Shown here: positions 7,902 through 16,196 of the stretch, piece after piece
How positions within the stretch are numbered: the first letter of the stretch is position 1
Layout of the letters: each line of letters opens with the position of its first letter
DNA from: Actinomycetes bacterium
GTDB taxonomy: Bacteria; Actinomycetota; Acidimicrobiia; Acidimicrobiales; Palsa-688
DNA length: 40,594 nucleotides
Direction: 5' to 3'
Assembly: GCA_021838445.1 (NCBI GenBank)
Contig: JAKCDU010000025.1
Location: 15,645 to 56,238, forward strand
Program-made: the position numbers and the translations under genes
The notes under the pieces: generated by a model
Database searches by the model: none
What the model saw: the letters and a program-made list of their open reading frames with translations, nothing else
Told to the model about the DNA's origin: nothing

Positions 7902-9116
7902 ATGTCGAATATGACGAACCATTACGCCATTATCTCCGCCGACACCCATGCCGGCGGCAGTCATGCCCAGTACCGGGACTACCTGGAGTCCAGGTACCAC
8001 GAGGACTTCGACGCTTGGCGGGGCCGGTACCGCAACCCGTTCAAGGATCTCGGCGACGACCGCCGTCTGCGCAACTGGGACAACGAGATGCGCACCCGCC
8101 AGCAGCTGCAGGACGGCGTGGTGGGGGAGGTGATCTTCCCCAACACGATCCCGCCGTTCTTCCCGAGTTTCGTCCTGTCCGCTCCTCAACCCAAGCCCGA
8201 GGACTACGAGCACCGCCTGGCCGGCATCCGGGCCCACAACCGGTGGCTGGCCGACTTCTGCGCCGCCTATCCGGCGCAGCGGGCCGGTGTGGGGCAGATC
8301 TTCTTCAACGACCTGGACGACACCCTCGAAGACGCCAAGTGGATCGCCGAGCACGGTCTGCGGGGTGGTCTCCTGCTTCCCAACATCTCCCCGGACTCGA
8401 CGTGGATCGAGCACCACGCCTACGACCCCTACTGGGAGCCCCTCTGGTCGTTCTGCGAGGAAGCCGGCATCGTGGTCAACATCCACGGCGGCACGGGCGT
8501 ACCGGACTTCGGCAAGGTGCCCGCCGCCCCGCTCCTCTACATCGGGGAGTTCCACTACTACTCGCAGCGACCCTTCCTGCACCTCGTGCTGTCAGGCGTC
8601 CTCGAGCGCCACCCCCACCTCGAGCTCGTCATGACCGAGATGGGAGCCTGGTGGCTGCCGTCGGTTCTGACCCGCCTGGACCGCTCCCTCGAACGAATCC
8701 GTGACACCGGCCAGACCGGCGAGCTCCGCTACGGGGAGGACTCCATCCTCCCCCTGAGCGCCACCGAGTACTTCCGGCGCAACTGTTGGGTGGCCGTGTC
8801 ATCGCCGAAGGCACCCGACGTCGAAGCGATGCTGGAGCTCGGCCTGGATCGGTGCATGTGGGGCTCCGACTACCCCCACGACGAGGGCACGGCGCCGTTC
8901 ACGCGTGAGCACCTGCGCCAGCTGTTCTCGGGATGGAGCGAAGCCGACCTCCGCCGCTTCCTGGCCGGTGAAGCAAGTGAGGTGTACGGGTTCGACCTGG
9001 CCGCCCTGCAGCCGCTGGTGGACCAATGGGGTCCCGCCGTCGACGAAATCTCCAAGCCCCTGATCGACCTGCCGGAGAAACCCAACGAAGCGCTGGTGCG
9101 CGGTCCGATCGGTTAG
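7902..9116 (+). CDS. amidohydrolase_2-family metal-dependent hydrolase
   Basis: A 404-residue TIM-barrel enzyme of the COG2159 family, which includes decarboxylases (ACMSD, LigW) and C-C or C-N hydrolases. Likely metal ligands are visible: ISADTHAGG at the N-terminus, VVNIHGGTG in mid-barrel and MWGSDYPHDEG near the C-terminus, with the conserved ELVMTEMGAWWL between. I chose ATG 7902 (MSNMTNHYAII) because an ACCGAGG ribosome binding site precedes it and the upstream frame runs through the operator. It stands alone under operator S3. The substrate cannot be read from the sequence. Confidence 0.92.
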   Translation: MSNMTNHYAIISADTHAGGSHAQYRDYLESRYHEDFDAWRGRYRNPFKDLGDDRRLRNWDNEMRTRQQLQDGVVGEVIFPNTIPPFFPSFVLSAPQPKPEDYEHRLAGIRAHNRWLADFCAAYPAQRAGVGQIFFNDLDDTLEDAKWIAEHGLRGGLLLPNISPDSTWIEHHAYDPYWEPLWSFCEEAGIVVNIHGGTGVPDFGKVPAAPLLYIGEFHYYSQRPFLHLVLSGVLERHPHLELVMTEMGAWWLPSVLTRLDRSLERIRDTGQTGELRYGEDSILPLSATEYFRRNCWVAVSSPKAPDVEAMLELGLDRCMWGSDYPHDEGTAPFTREHLRQLFSGWSEADLRRFLAGEASEVYGFDLAALQPLVDQWGPAVDEISKPLIDLPEKPNEALVRGPIG

Positions 9117-9124
9117 CTTCGGCG

Positions 9125-9140
9125 TCGATATCGGATACGT
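9125..9140. promoter_or_regulatory. operator S4 (one perfect half-site)
   Basis: TCGATATC-GGATACGT has a perfect left half and a poor right half, 11 of 16 overall. It lies 58 bp before the GTG start at 9198. A second half-site-like CGACATCA lies near 9159-9166. Confidence 0.4.
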
Positions 9141-9197
9141 GGCCCACTGGAACAGGACCGACATCACCCGGCATGTACTGAGGGGAGCTGAGCGCAC

Positions 9198-10817
9198 GTG
9201 ACTACGGTGAAGCACGTCCTCCTGGCCCGGCAAGGGCAGGACCCGGCGCTTCTGTTCGAGGAAGGCAGCTGGACGTTCGCCCAGCTGGTGGAAGAGGGGC
9301 GGCGACGTGTCGCGTTCTTCGAGGCCATCCGTGATCCCGCGGCCCCGCCCCACATCGGGGTACTGCTGGAGAACACCCCGGAGTACCTGTTCTGGTTGAG
9401 CGCCGCCGGGCTGTCGGGCAGCGTGGTCGTGGGTGTCAACTCGACCTACCGGGGGGAGCAGCTGGCCCAGCTCATCACCTACACCGACTGCCAGATCATC
9501 ATCGCCTCGAGCGACATGGTCGGATTGCTGGACGGACTGGATCTGGGCCCGGCGACCGACCGGGTGTTCGTGGTCGACTCCGAGAGCTACAGGAGCCGGA
9601 TGGACGCGACCCCAGCGCAACCTGAGGCCGACCTCCCCGAGGTCAGCGAGGAGGATCTGTTCCTCCTGATCTTCACTTCGGGTTCGACCGGGGCTCCCAA
9701 GGCGGTTCGCTGTACCCAGGGTCGCTTCACCCGCACCGGGATGCACGTCGCGGGGGTAACCGATATCGCCCCTGGACGCGACGTGGTCTACGCCTCACTT
9801 CCGCTCTTTCATTCGAGCTCTCTGTTCACCGGGTGGGCCTCCGCGCTGCACGCCGGTGTGCCCCTTGCCATCCGCCGCCGGTTCTCGGCATCAGGGACCC
9901 TGCCCGACATCCGCCGTTTCGGGGCGACGGTGATGACCTATACCGGCAAGGTGCTGAACTACATCCTGGCCGTGCCCGAGGCGCCAGATGACCTCGACAA
10001 TCCGCTCCGGTTGGCCATCGGCAACGAAGCGTCGCAGCGTGACATCGTCGACACCGCTCGCCGCTTGGGGTGCGAGGTCCGGGACAGCTACGGGTCCACC
10101 GAGGGCATCATCATCATCCGGCGGGACGCGTCGATGCCGGCCGGGGCCCTCGGGCGCGCCGCCGACACGGTCAAGGTCCTCGACCCAGATACCGGAGCGG
10201 AGTGCCCGCCGGCCGCGTTCGATGATCGCGGGGTGGTCATCAACTTCACCGAGGCGGTGGGGGAGATCGTCGAGACGGCGCCCAACAGTGTGTTCGAGGG
10301 CTACTACAGGAACGAGGAGGCCAGCAGGGCCCGCTTCCGGGGCGGCGCCTACTGGTCCGGCGACCTCGCCTACCGCGATGACGACGGATGGTTCTACTTC
10401 GCCGGTCGCAGCAGTGAATGGCTGCGGGTCGACGGCGAGAACTTCGCCGCCGCCCCTGTCGAGGCCATCATCAGCAGGTTCCCGCCGATCCGCTCGGTGG
10501 CGGTCTACGCCGTCCCGGATGATCCCGTCGGGGACCGGGTGATGGCGGCCATCGAGTGGCGCCACGGGGAGCGTGTCGACCCGGCGGCCCTCGACGAGTT
10601 CCTAGCGGATCAGCCCGATCTCGGCCCGAAGTGGGTGCCGCAGTTCGTGCGCTTCGTGCCCGAGCTGCCGAAGCTGGCCAGCATGAAGATCGACAAGCTC
10701 CGCCTGCGCCGGGAAGCCTGGACCGCCGATGGGGTCTGGTGGCGACCTCAACGAAATGCCGATCTCGTGCCGGTGACCGAGGGTGACCGACGATCGCTCG
10801 GGCATCTGCTGAGGTGA
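9198..10817 (+). CDS. acyl-CoA synthetase (FATP/FadD17-like)
   Basis: A 539-residue adenylate-forming ligase. It has LIFTSGSTGAPKAVRCTQG (P-loop), YGSTEGIIIIRR, a YWSGDLAYRDDDGWFYFAGR block and the hinge WLRVDGENFAAAPVEAIISRF typical of the fatty-acid-transport/very-long-chain branch, to which FadD17 belongs. It would activate an acid to its CoA ester in the cytoplasm. GTG 9198 is preceded by GAGGGGAGC at a slightly long distance; no better start is seen. Its TGA overlaps the GTG of the SnoaL-like gene by 4 bp, so the two are co-transcribed. Confidence 0.92.
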   Translation: MTTVKHVLLARQGQDPALLFEEGSWTFAQLVEEGRRRVAFFEAIRDPAAPPHIGVLLENTPEYLFWLSAAGLSGSVVVGVNSTYRGEQLAQLITYTDCQIIIASSDMVGLLDGLDLGPATDRVFVVDSESYRSRMDATPAQPEADLPEVSEEDLFLLIFTSGSTGAPKAVRCTQGRFTRTGMHVAGVTDIAPGRDVVYASLPLFHSSSLFTGWASALHAGVPLAIRRRFSASGTLPDIRRFGATVMTYTGKVLNYILAVPEAPDDLDNPLRLAIGNEASQRDIVDTARRLGCEVRDSYGSTEGIIIIRRDASMPAGALGRAADTVKVLDPDTGAECPPAAFDDRGVVINFTEAVGEIVETAPNSVFEGYYRNEEASRARFRGGAYWSGDLAYRDDDGWFYFAGRSSEWLRVDGENFAAAPVEAIISRFPPIRSVAVYAVPDDPVGDRVMAAIEWRHGERVDPAALDEFLADQPDLGPKWVPQFVRFVPELPKLASMKIDKLRLRREAWTADGVWWRPQRNADLVPVTEGDRRSLGHLLR

Positions 10818-11218
10818 GCGACAGCCTCCCGATCGAGGACCGCCTGGCCATCGCCGATCTGCTCTCGGCCTACGCCCTCCTCTTGGACCAGGGGCGCCTG
10901 GAGGACTGGCTGGAGGTCTTCTGGCCCGACGCCTCGATGGAGGTCCCCGGCCAGCCGGCGATCCACACCCATCAAGGATTACGGGAGATGGCGGCCGGGT
11001 CGCCGATGGGGACCCATATCGCGGCGTCCCCACTCATCAGCCCGGGTGCGACTGCGGATGAGGCGATCGTCGAGCAGGCCTACATCTTCCGCTCGTCGGC
11101 CAAAGGCTGGTTCTCGAGCGGTTGGTACGAGGACCGGGTGGCCAAGCGGGACGGACGCTGGAGGATCATCAGCCGTCGGGTGAATTACGCCCGCCGGCCT
11201 CCACGCAGCCCGTCCTGA
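10814..11218 (+). CDS. SnoaL/NTF2-like protein
   Basis: A 134-residue cone-shaped alpha+beta-barrel protein with the usual order: an N-terminal helix (IEDRLAIADLLSAYALLLDQG), the LEDWLEVFWPDASMEV segment and a C-terminal sheet ending GRWRIISRRVNYARR. Such proteins act as hydratases, isomerases, cyclases or hydroxylase partners; the exact role is unknown. GTG 10814 overlaps the stop of the acyl-CoA synthetase (GTGA). Its position suggests it acts on the CoA ester made by its neighbour or on a downstream intermediate. Confidence 0.85.
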   Translation: MSDSLPIEDRLAIADLLSAYALLLDQGRLEDWLEVFWPDASMEVPGQPAIHTHQGLREMAAGSPMGTHIAASPLISPGATADEAIVEQAYIFRSSAKGWFSSGWYEDRVAKRDGRWRIISRRVNYARRPPRSPS

Positions 11219-11238
11219 CGGCTCGGCGGCCCCGCTGA

Positions 11239-11643
11239 TCAGTCCCTGGGAGGTCGGTCGGCCAGCCCTTCAGGCCCGTGGAAGCGGCATCGACAGCGTG
11301 CGATGCGCCAGCCCTGGGCGGTGCGCACCAGGTCCTCGTCGTACACCGCTTGGCGAAACTTGCTGCTACTCCGTTCGATGAACAGCAGATTACGCATCGT
11401 CGTGGCGCGATCGCCGTCCACGTCGATGACCGGAGGTCCGCCATGGTGGAATCCTCCGGGCGCGGCGGTCGCCATTGCCCGCAGCCCTTCGTGGCCGACG
11501 AACTCCCGACCATAGACCTGGTAAACCGCGTCGGGCGTGAACAAGGCCACCCAGGCTTCTACGTCATCGAGGTCGAGGTAGATGCAGTAGCGGGCCAGGA
11601 GGTCACGGATAGCTGCGTGGTCGTCCACGAGGTTTGCGCCCAT
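11239..11643 (-). CDS. SnoaL/NTF2-like protein
   Basis: A 134-residue NTF2-like fold: DDHAAIRDLLARYCIYLDL, then DVEAWVALFTPDAVYQVYG and DEDLVRTAQGWRIARCRCRF. I chose ATG 11643 (MGANLVDD) because the family starts about here; a -10-like TACCAT lies 6 bp upstream, suggesting a leaderless message. The longer frame to 11868 is low-complexity intergenic translation. It is convergent with the 10814-11218 gene (20 bp between stops) and divergent from the gene at 11813. It is a paralogue of the convergent neighbour, not a close copy. Function unknown; a dehydratase or isomerase is possible. Confidence 0.82.
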   Translation of the reverse strand: MGANLVDDHAAIRDLLARYCIYLDLDDVEAWVALFTPDAVYQVYGREFVGHEGLRAMATAAPGGFHHGGPPVIDVDGDRATTMRNLLFIERSSSKFRQAVYDEDLVRTAQGWRIARCRCRFHGPEGLADRPPRD

Positions 11644-11691
11644 GCTCGGATGGTAGCTGCGCCAGGCGCCTCGCCGCCCGAGAACCATATC

Positions 11692-11707
11692 TTGACATCG
11701 ATAGCGG
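11692..11707. promoter_or_regulatory. operator palindrome S5 (TTGACATC-GATAGCGG)
   Basis: Matches the consensus at 14 of 16 positions. It lies 49 bp upstream of the minus-strand start at 11643 and about 106 bp upstream of the plus-strand start at 11813. Confidence 0.6.
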
Positions 11708-11734
11708 GCCATCCGGCACCCTTCCATCCCGGCA

Positions 11735-11758
11735 CCTTCCCCCCGGCCCCGGGGAAGG
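11735..11758. repeat. 8-bp inverted repeat between two operators
   Basis: CCTTCCCC and GGGGAAGG are separated by 8 bases in the 170-bp divergent region between 11643 and 11813. There is no T-run, so it is not a clear terminator; it may be a protein site or chance in GC-rich sequence. Confidence 0.4.
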
Positions 11759-11790
11759 GCCTTGCAGCCCCGGACCCGGAATGCCATGAT

Positions 11791-11806
11791 CTGATATCGA
11801 GATTGG
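11791..11806. promoter_or_regulatory. operator palindrome S6 (CTGATATC-GAGATTGG)
   Basis: Matches the consensus at 12 of 16 positions, directly after a -10-like CATGAT on the plus strand and 6 bp before the GTG at 11813. The flank CCATGAT-nTGATATCG resembles that of S14 at 27856. Confidence 0.55.
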
Positions 11807-11812
11807 GAAAGG

Positions 11813-12988
11813 GTGCCCGTGACGATTCGCGACATCGGGAGGCTGTTGGGCGCGGACGAAGGCCTCAACCATCAGATCGTCGACACCTTCGCGACCGTTT
11901 CGGAGTCCGACCATGCGTGGACGGAGAAGATCTGGGTCTCCATGGCGAGCACCGACGGGTCGGTGCAGGTCGACTTCGGGCTGGGGAAGTATCACAACAG
12001 GGGCGTCATCGACGGCTTCGGAGGCGTGTCGCGAGGGCGGGAGCAGTGGACCGTGCGCGCCAGCCGGGAACTTCGCTCGGCACCGGAGGCGGCTACGATC
12101 GGGCTGCTGTCCTACGAGGTGGTCGACCCGCTGGGCGCCATCCGAGTGGTGCTCGAGCCCAATGATGTTCAGCCCGGCTCGTTCGACCTGGTGCTCCGAG
12201 GTGTAACGCCCCCTTTCCTCGAGGAGCGCAACCTGGTCCGCAACGGCCAGACGAATCGGGTCGACGTCAATGTGATCCGCTATCACCAGGGCGGATGGGC
12301 GACGGGGGCGGTCACGGTCGGAGGCGACACCTACGACCTCGGCCCAGGCACAGCTTTCGGCTTCCGCGATCACGCTTGGGGTGTCCGCCAGGGTGTCGGG
12401 GTCCCGCCGGGCGACCTCATCGGATCAACCCAGGCCATCGATCGCCGGGCGGGAAAGAGGGGCGTCATGAAGTGGAGTCCCTCGTTCTTCCAGCGTCGTG
12501 ATGGGTCCTACTACGAGACGGCGGTATTTCTGACTGACGGCGGGTGGAACTACACCTCGGCCTATGTCAACGAGGCCGACGGCACCCAGGCCAGGGTTCG
12601 CACGGCCACGCCCAGGATGGAGTACGACCCTCGGACCCGCTTCATCCGCGGCGGCGAGCTCCATCTCGTCATGGAGACCGGCGAGGAGCGGATCATCGAG
12701 GTCCGGGCGCTCGGCGAGTCGGGCTTCTTCCTGAAGACCGCCGGATACGGGTCCTGGAACGGCCACCTTCACGGCTCGGGGAAGGGCCCGTTCCACCTCG
12801 AGGTCGAGCACATCGCCGACTGCTGGGACGACGAGCACCTGAGCCTGCTCGGCCAGTTCCGCGACACGCCGGTGGCCGTACGGGAGGGCGATGCCGCCGG
12901 CTTCGGGATCGTGGAGAGCGTCATCTCCGGGGAGTGGCCCGAGATCGGATTGGGCGCGGACTCCGATCGGAAGGTGTCGTACTCGTGA
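11813..12988 (+). CDS. uncharacterised 391-residue protein, possibly AttH/CrtC-like lipocalin
   Basis: I do not recognise this with certainty. It is soluble, beta-rich and Trp/Gly-rich, with landmarks TEKIWVSMASTDGSVQVDFG, GTAFGFRDHAWGVRQGVG, GGWNYTSAYVN and FFLKTAGYGSWNGHLHGSGKG. The pattern of two beta-barrels with a conserved FRDHxWGxR motif suggests the AttH/CrtC-like family of hydratase or lipocalin-type proteins often found beside steroid or terpenoid CoA genes; this is a weak recognition. GTG 11813 and GTG 11819 are both possible starts, and GGGAAAGGG precedes them. Its stop overlaps the P450 start by 4 bp, so the two proteins are probably made together and may act on the same substrate. 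Confidence 0.75.
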   Translation: MPVTIRDIGRLLGADEGLNHQIVDTFATVSESDHAWTEKIWVSMASTDGSVQVDFGLGKYHNRGVIDGFGGVSRGREQWTVRASRELRSAPEAATIGLLSYEVVDPLGAIRVVLEPNDVQPGSFDLVLRGVTPPFLEERNLVRNGQTNRVDVNVIRYHQGGWATGAVTVGGDTYDLGPGTAFGFRDHAWGVRQGVGVPPGDLIGSTQAIDRRAGKRGVMKWSPSFFQRRDGSYYETAVFLTDGGWNYTSAYVNEADGTQARVRTATPRMEYDPRTRFIRGGELHLVMETGEERIIEVRALGESGFFLKTAGYGSWNGHLHGSGKGPFHLEVEHIADCWDDEHLSLLGQFRDTPVAVREGDAAGFGIVESVISGEWPEIGLGADSDRKVSYS

Positions 12989-14184
12989 CGGCCGAGGTGA
13001 CTGTGCCGCCATACGTCAACGTCTTGGATCCGGCGTTCTACGTGGACCCGTGGGCCGCCTACCGGTGGCTGAGGGACGAGGCACCCGCCTTCTGGGATCC
13101 GGTGCAGCGGTTATGGGCCATCTCGCGCTTCGACGACGTCATTGCCATCGAGCGCGACGGCGTCCGCTACTCGTCATTCGAGGGTTCGCGGCCGCACCTC
13201 GATCAGAGCAGTGACCAGTCGATGATCAACCTGGACGAGCCGGCCCACCAGCAGCAGCGCAACCTGGTCGCCCGCCGGTTCACCCCGAGGGCCGTACGTA
13301 GCCACGAAGAGCACGTCCGCCAGGTCGCCACGGAGATCCTGGATGCTGTCATCCCCCTCGGCGGGTGCGAGGCCATCGAGGCCATCGCCTCCCGCCTGCC
13401 GGCCATGATGGTGGCTGAGCTCCTCGGTTACCCTCCCGAGATGTGGGAGCGGGTCCGGTACTGGTCCGAGCAGGTCATGCTGCTCGCCGGTCAGACGTCA
13501 CCGAGCGGTCCCCCGCACACATCGCACCCGGGACTGCTCCCGGTGCTTCAGGAATGGAGTGCGATGACGCTGGAGCTGGTGGAGCAACGCCGTGCCGATC
13601 CGCAAGATGATCTGATCTCACTGTGGGTCCATACCCCGGGCTGGGATACCAAGCATGTCATGGACGAGGTGATCCTGGTCCTCGACGGCGGAGCGGAGAC
13701 GACCCGTACGGTCATCGGGACGATGATCCGCGACCTGGCTCTCGACCCGGCGCAGCGGCGGTTGCTGGCGGATCGGCCCGAACTCCTGGCCAGCACGGCG
13801 GTTGACGAGTTCATACGCTGGGTCTCGCCGGTTCTGAACATGCGCCGAACCGCCACCCACGACCATGACCTGCATGGCCAGCACATCCACGCCGGTGACG
13901 AGCTGCTGCTCCTGTACCCATCGGCCAACCGTGATCCGCGTGCCTTCGACGATCCTGATGTCCTCGACGTGACGAGGGCCGGCAACCGCCATGTGGCGTT
14001 CGGATTCGGCACCCACTTCTGTCTGGGCGCCCACCTGGCTCGTCTCGAGATACGGGTATTGTTCGAGGAGATGCTCCGACGCGTGCCCGACTGGGAGCTG
14101 GTGGATCCGGAGGAGCCGAGGATACTCCCGGCGACCTTCGCCAGGGCCTACGACCGGATACGGATCCGCTTTGGCCAGGGTTGA
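12985..14184 (+). CDS. cytochrome P450 (CYP142-like)
   Basis: A 399-residue soluble P450. Key features are the I-helix oxygen-binding GGAETT (residues 235-240), the ExxR pair E275-R278 (DEFIRW) and the haem-ligand loop FGFGTHFCLGAHLARLE with Cys346. The length and the HVAFGFGTHFCLGAHLARLE block resemble actinobacterial CYP142/CYP125-type enzymes that hydroxylate a terminal side-chain carbon of steroids; the substrate here is unknown. It needs a ferredoxin and a reductase, and none is encoded nearby. GTG 12985 overlaps the stop of the preceding gene (GTGA); a longer frame from 12544 is only an out-of-frame extension over that gene. Confidence 0.93.
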   Translation: MTAEVTVPPYVNVLDPAFYVDPWAAYRWLRDEAPAFWDPVQRLWAISRFDDVIAIERDGVRYSSFEGSRPHLDQSSDQSMINLDEPAHQQQRNLVARRFTPRAVRSHEEHVRQVATEILDAVIPLGGCEAIEAIASRLPAMMVAELLGYPPEMWERVRYWSEQVMLLAGQTSPSGPPHTSHPGLLPVLQEWSAMTLELVEQRRADPQDDLISLWVHTPGWDTKHVMDEVILVLDGGAETTRTVIGTMIRDLALDPAQRRLLADRPELLASTAVDEFIRWVSPVLNMRRTATHDHDLHGQHIHAGDELLLLYPSANRDPRAFDDPDVLDVTRAGNRHVAFGFGTHFCLGAHLARLEIRVLFEEMLRRVPDWELVDPEEPRILPATFARAYDRIRIRFGQG

Positions 14185-14217
14185 CCCGGGCGGGCGCCGG
14201 TTGGTCCTTGGCATGAC

Positions 14218-14233
14218 CTGACATCGACATCGA
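14218..14233. promoter_or_regulatory. operator palindrome S7 (CTGACATC-GACATCGA)
   Basis: Matches the consensus at 15 of 16 positions, 28 bp before ATG 14262. A -10-like TAGCCT lies at about 14249-14254, the same hexamer as at the S12 promoter. Confidence 0.7.
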
Positions 14234-14261
14234 TGCACGAAAGGCGGATAGCCTCGGGGTC

Positions 14262-15035
14262 ATGACAGGCCAAGAACCCGTTCTTCTCGTCGAAGCCCGC
14301 GATCGGATTCGTATCGTCCGACTCAACCGGCCGGAAGCCCGCAATGCGGCCAACCCCGAGCTCCATCGCCGCCTGGCCGAGGTGTGGCCGGAACTGGAGG
14401 CCGATCCCGACTGTTCGGTGGTGGTGATCACGGGCAACGGCAAGGCCTTCTGTGGAGGGGGCGACATGGGTCTTCTGAAGACCATGAACGAGGAGGAGCG
14501 GGTACGGACTTCAACCCTGGCGGAGGCCCGCCAGATGGTCGAACGTCTCGTGCGTTTCCCCTTGCCCGTCATCGCCGCGGTCAACGGCGCGGCCGTGGGT
14601 CTCGGATGCAGCCTGGCCGGGCTCTGCGACATCGTGATCATGGAGGAGAGCGCCTACCTGGCCGACCCCCACGTCTCGGTGGGGCTCGTGGCTGCTGACG
14701 GCGGCGCGCTGACCTGGCCGGCGATGACCAGCTTGCTACGGGCCAAGGAGTTCCTCTTCACGGGCGAGCGGGTGTCCTCCAGGGTCGCCGTCGAGCTCGG
14801 TCTGGCCAACCGGGTCGTCCCCGACGGCAGCAGCCTCGAGGAGGCGCTCGTGCTGGCCGACAAGCTCGCCCGGCAGCCGGCCCAGGCCCTGAGGGACACC
14901 AAGCGAGCCCTCAACAAGCCCCTCGAGCGGGCCCTGCACGACGTCTTGGACTTCGCCCTGGCCGCTGAGAGCATCTCGAGTGGCAGCGCCGAGCACAGGC
15001 AGATCGTCGACCGGTTCCTCAGCAAGTCGACCTGA
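14262..15035 (+). CDS. enoyl-CoA hydratase/isomerase (crotonase family)
   Basis: A 257-residue crotonase-fold protein. RIVRLNRPEARNAANPELH opens the fold; GKAFCGGGDM and NGAAVGLGCSLAGLCD form the CoA/oxyanion-hole regions. Of the two glutamates used by classical hydratases, the first position reads DPHVSVGLV and the second AADGGAL, so neither Glu is present. This is common in actinobacterial EchA paralogues and points to an isomerase-, hydrolase- or lyase-type reaction, or to hydration with other residues. It stands alone behind operator S7, between the P450 operon and the LLM oxidoreductase. Confidence 0.92.
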   Translation: MTGQEPVLLVEARDRIRIVRLNRPEARNAANPELHRRLAEVWPELEADPDCSVVVITGNGKAFCGGGDMGLLKTMNEEERVRTSTLAEARQMVERLVRFPLPVIAAVNGAAVGLGCSLAGLCDIVIMEESAYLADPHVSVGLVAADGGALTWPAMTSLLRAKEFLFTGERVSSRVAVELGLANRVVPDGSSLEEALVLADKLARQPAQALRDTKRALNKPLERALHDVLDFALAAESISSGSAEHRQIVDRFLSKST

Positions 15036-15136
15036 GGGTGCGCATCACCCCGACGGGCACGTCGTCGGGCACCTCGTCGGGGCCTGTCCAGTACCGCTTC
15101 GAGGTTTGCGGGGCAGTTCCCGAATCTGGGATGATT

Positions 15137-15152
15137 TCGATGTCACGATCGA
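15137..15152. promoter_or_regulatory. operator S8 (TCGATGTC-ACGATCGA)
   Basis: Matches the consensus at 13 of 16 positions; the left half is perfect and the right half shifted. It directly follows a -10-like GATGAT and precedes ATG 15180 by 27 bp. Confidence 0.5.
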
Positions 15153-15179
15153 TAAATGGGCGGGAGAGCCTGGTCCGGT

Positions 15180-16196
15180 ATGAAAGAACTCCGACTGGGG
15201 CTCTTCGCCCCCTTCGTCGACGGCGGGCTCGACCGGTTCGTCGAGCTGGTACGACTGGCTGATTCGCTCGGCTTCTACGCCGTCTGGAGCGGTGAGGCCT
15301 ACGGCACCGACGCGGTGGTCCCGATGGCCTACGCGGCGGCTGTCACCGAACGGGTCCACCTCGGGACCTCGATCATGCAGATGCCGGCGCGGACGCCGGC
15401 CATGACGGCCATGACCGCGGCGACCCTTGACCTCGTGTCCAACGGCAGGTTCCTTCTCGGTCTCGGTATGTCCGGACCCCAGGTGGTGGAAGGTTGGCAC
15501 GGCCAGCCGTTCCGCAAACCGCTGGCCACCACCAGGGAATACGTGGCCATCGTCCGCAAGGCCCTCGAACGCCGGGAGCCGCTGGCCCACGATGGTGAGA
15601 TCTATCAGCTTCCATTTACCGGCCCAGGAGCGACCGGGGTGGGCAAGGCGCTCAAGATCATGGGTCGCCCCCGCCCCGATATACCCATCTACATCGCCGC
15701 CATCGGTCCGAGGAACGTCCGGCTCGCGGCCGAGATCGGCGACGGGTTCCTGCCACACATCTTCAGCCCCACCCGATGGAAGAGTGCCTTCGGGGAGCCG
15801 TTGGCCGGCGTCGATCTGGAGAGATTCGATGTCGCGCCGACCGTGTTCGTCTCGATAGGTAGCGACATCAACGAGTGCCGCGACGCCGTTCGTCCCCATC
15901 TGGCGTTGTACATCGGCGGCATGGGGGCGCGGGGACAGAACTTCTACAACGATCTCATGCGTCGCTACGGCTATGAAGCCGCGGCCATCGAGATCCAGGA
16001 CCTCTTCCTCGCCGGTAAGGCAAAGGATGCGGCCGCCGCCATCCCCGACGAGATGGTGGACGACGTGGCCCTGGTCGGTCCGAAGGAGCGCATCGCCGAC
16101 CAGCTCGGCGCGTGGAGGGAGTCGCCGGTTCGTACCCTGAATCTGTCCGACGTCGACCCCGCCGAGATGCGGACGCTGGCCGAGCTAGTCCACTGA
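15180..16196 (+). CDS. LLM-class F420/flavin-dependent oxidoreductase
   Basis: A 338-residue luciferase-like TIM barrel. It begins with ELRLGLFAPFVDGGLDRFVE and has ERVHLGTSIMQMPARTPAMT, NGRFLLGLGMSGPQVVEGWHG, PDIPIYIAAIGPRNVRLAAE and IGDGFLPH, the standard order of the family. Members are F420-dependent dehydrogenases or FMN monooxygenases; in actinobacteria F420 is common, but the cofactor cannot be decided here. ATG 15180 has CGGGAGA upstream. Its last 12 bp overlap the convergent TetR gene. An incomplete copy of the same family lies at 27191-27568. Confidence 0.93.
   Translation: MKELRLGLFAPFVDGGLDRFVELVRLADSLGFYAVWSGEAYGTDAVVPMAYAAAVTERVHLGTSIMQMPARTPAMTAMTAATLDLVSNGRFLLGLGMSGPQVVEGWHGQPFRKPLATTREYVAIVRKALERREPLAHDGEIYQLPFTGPGATGVGKALKIMGRPRPDIPIYIAAIGPRNVRLAAEIGDGFLPHIFSPTRWKSAFGEPLAGVDLERFDVAPTVFVSIGSDINECRDAVRPHLALYIGGMGARGQNFYNDLMRRYGYEAAAIEIQDLFLAGKAKDAAAAIPDEMVDDVALVGPKERIADQLGAWRESPVRTLNLSDVDPAEMRTLAELVH

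Noticed and set aside
12544-12984. N-terminal extension of the P450
   Set aside because: Arg/Pro-rich translation of the preceding gene in another frame; P450 motifs begin only after GTG 12985.
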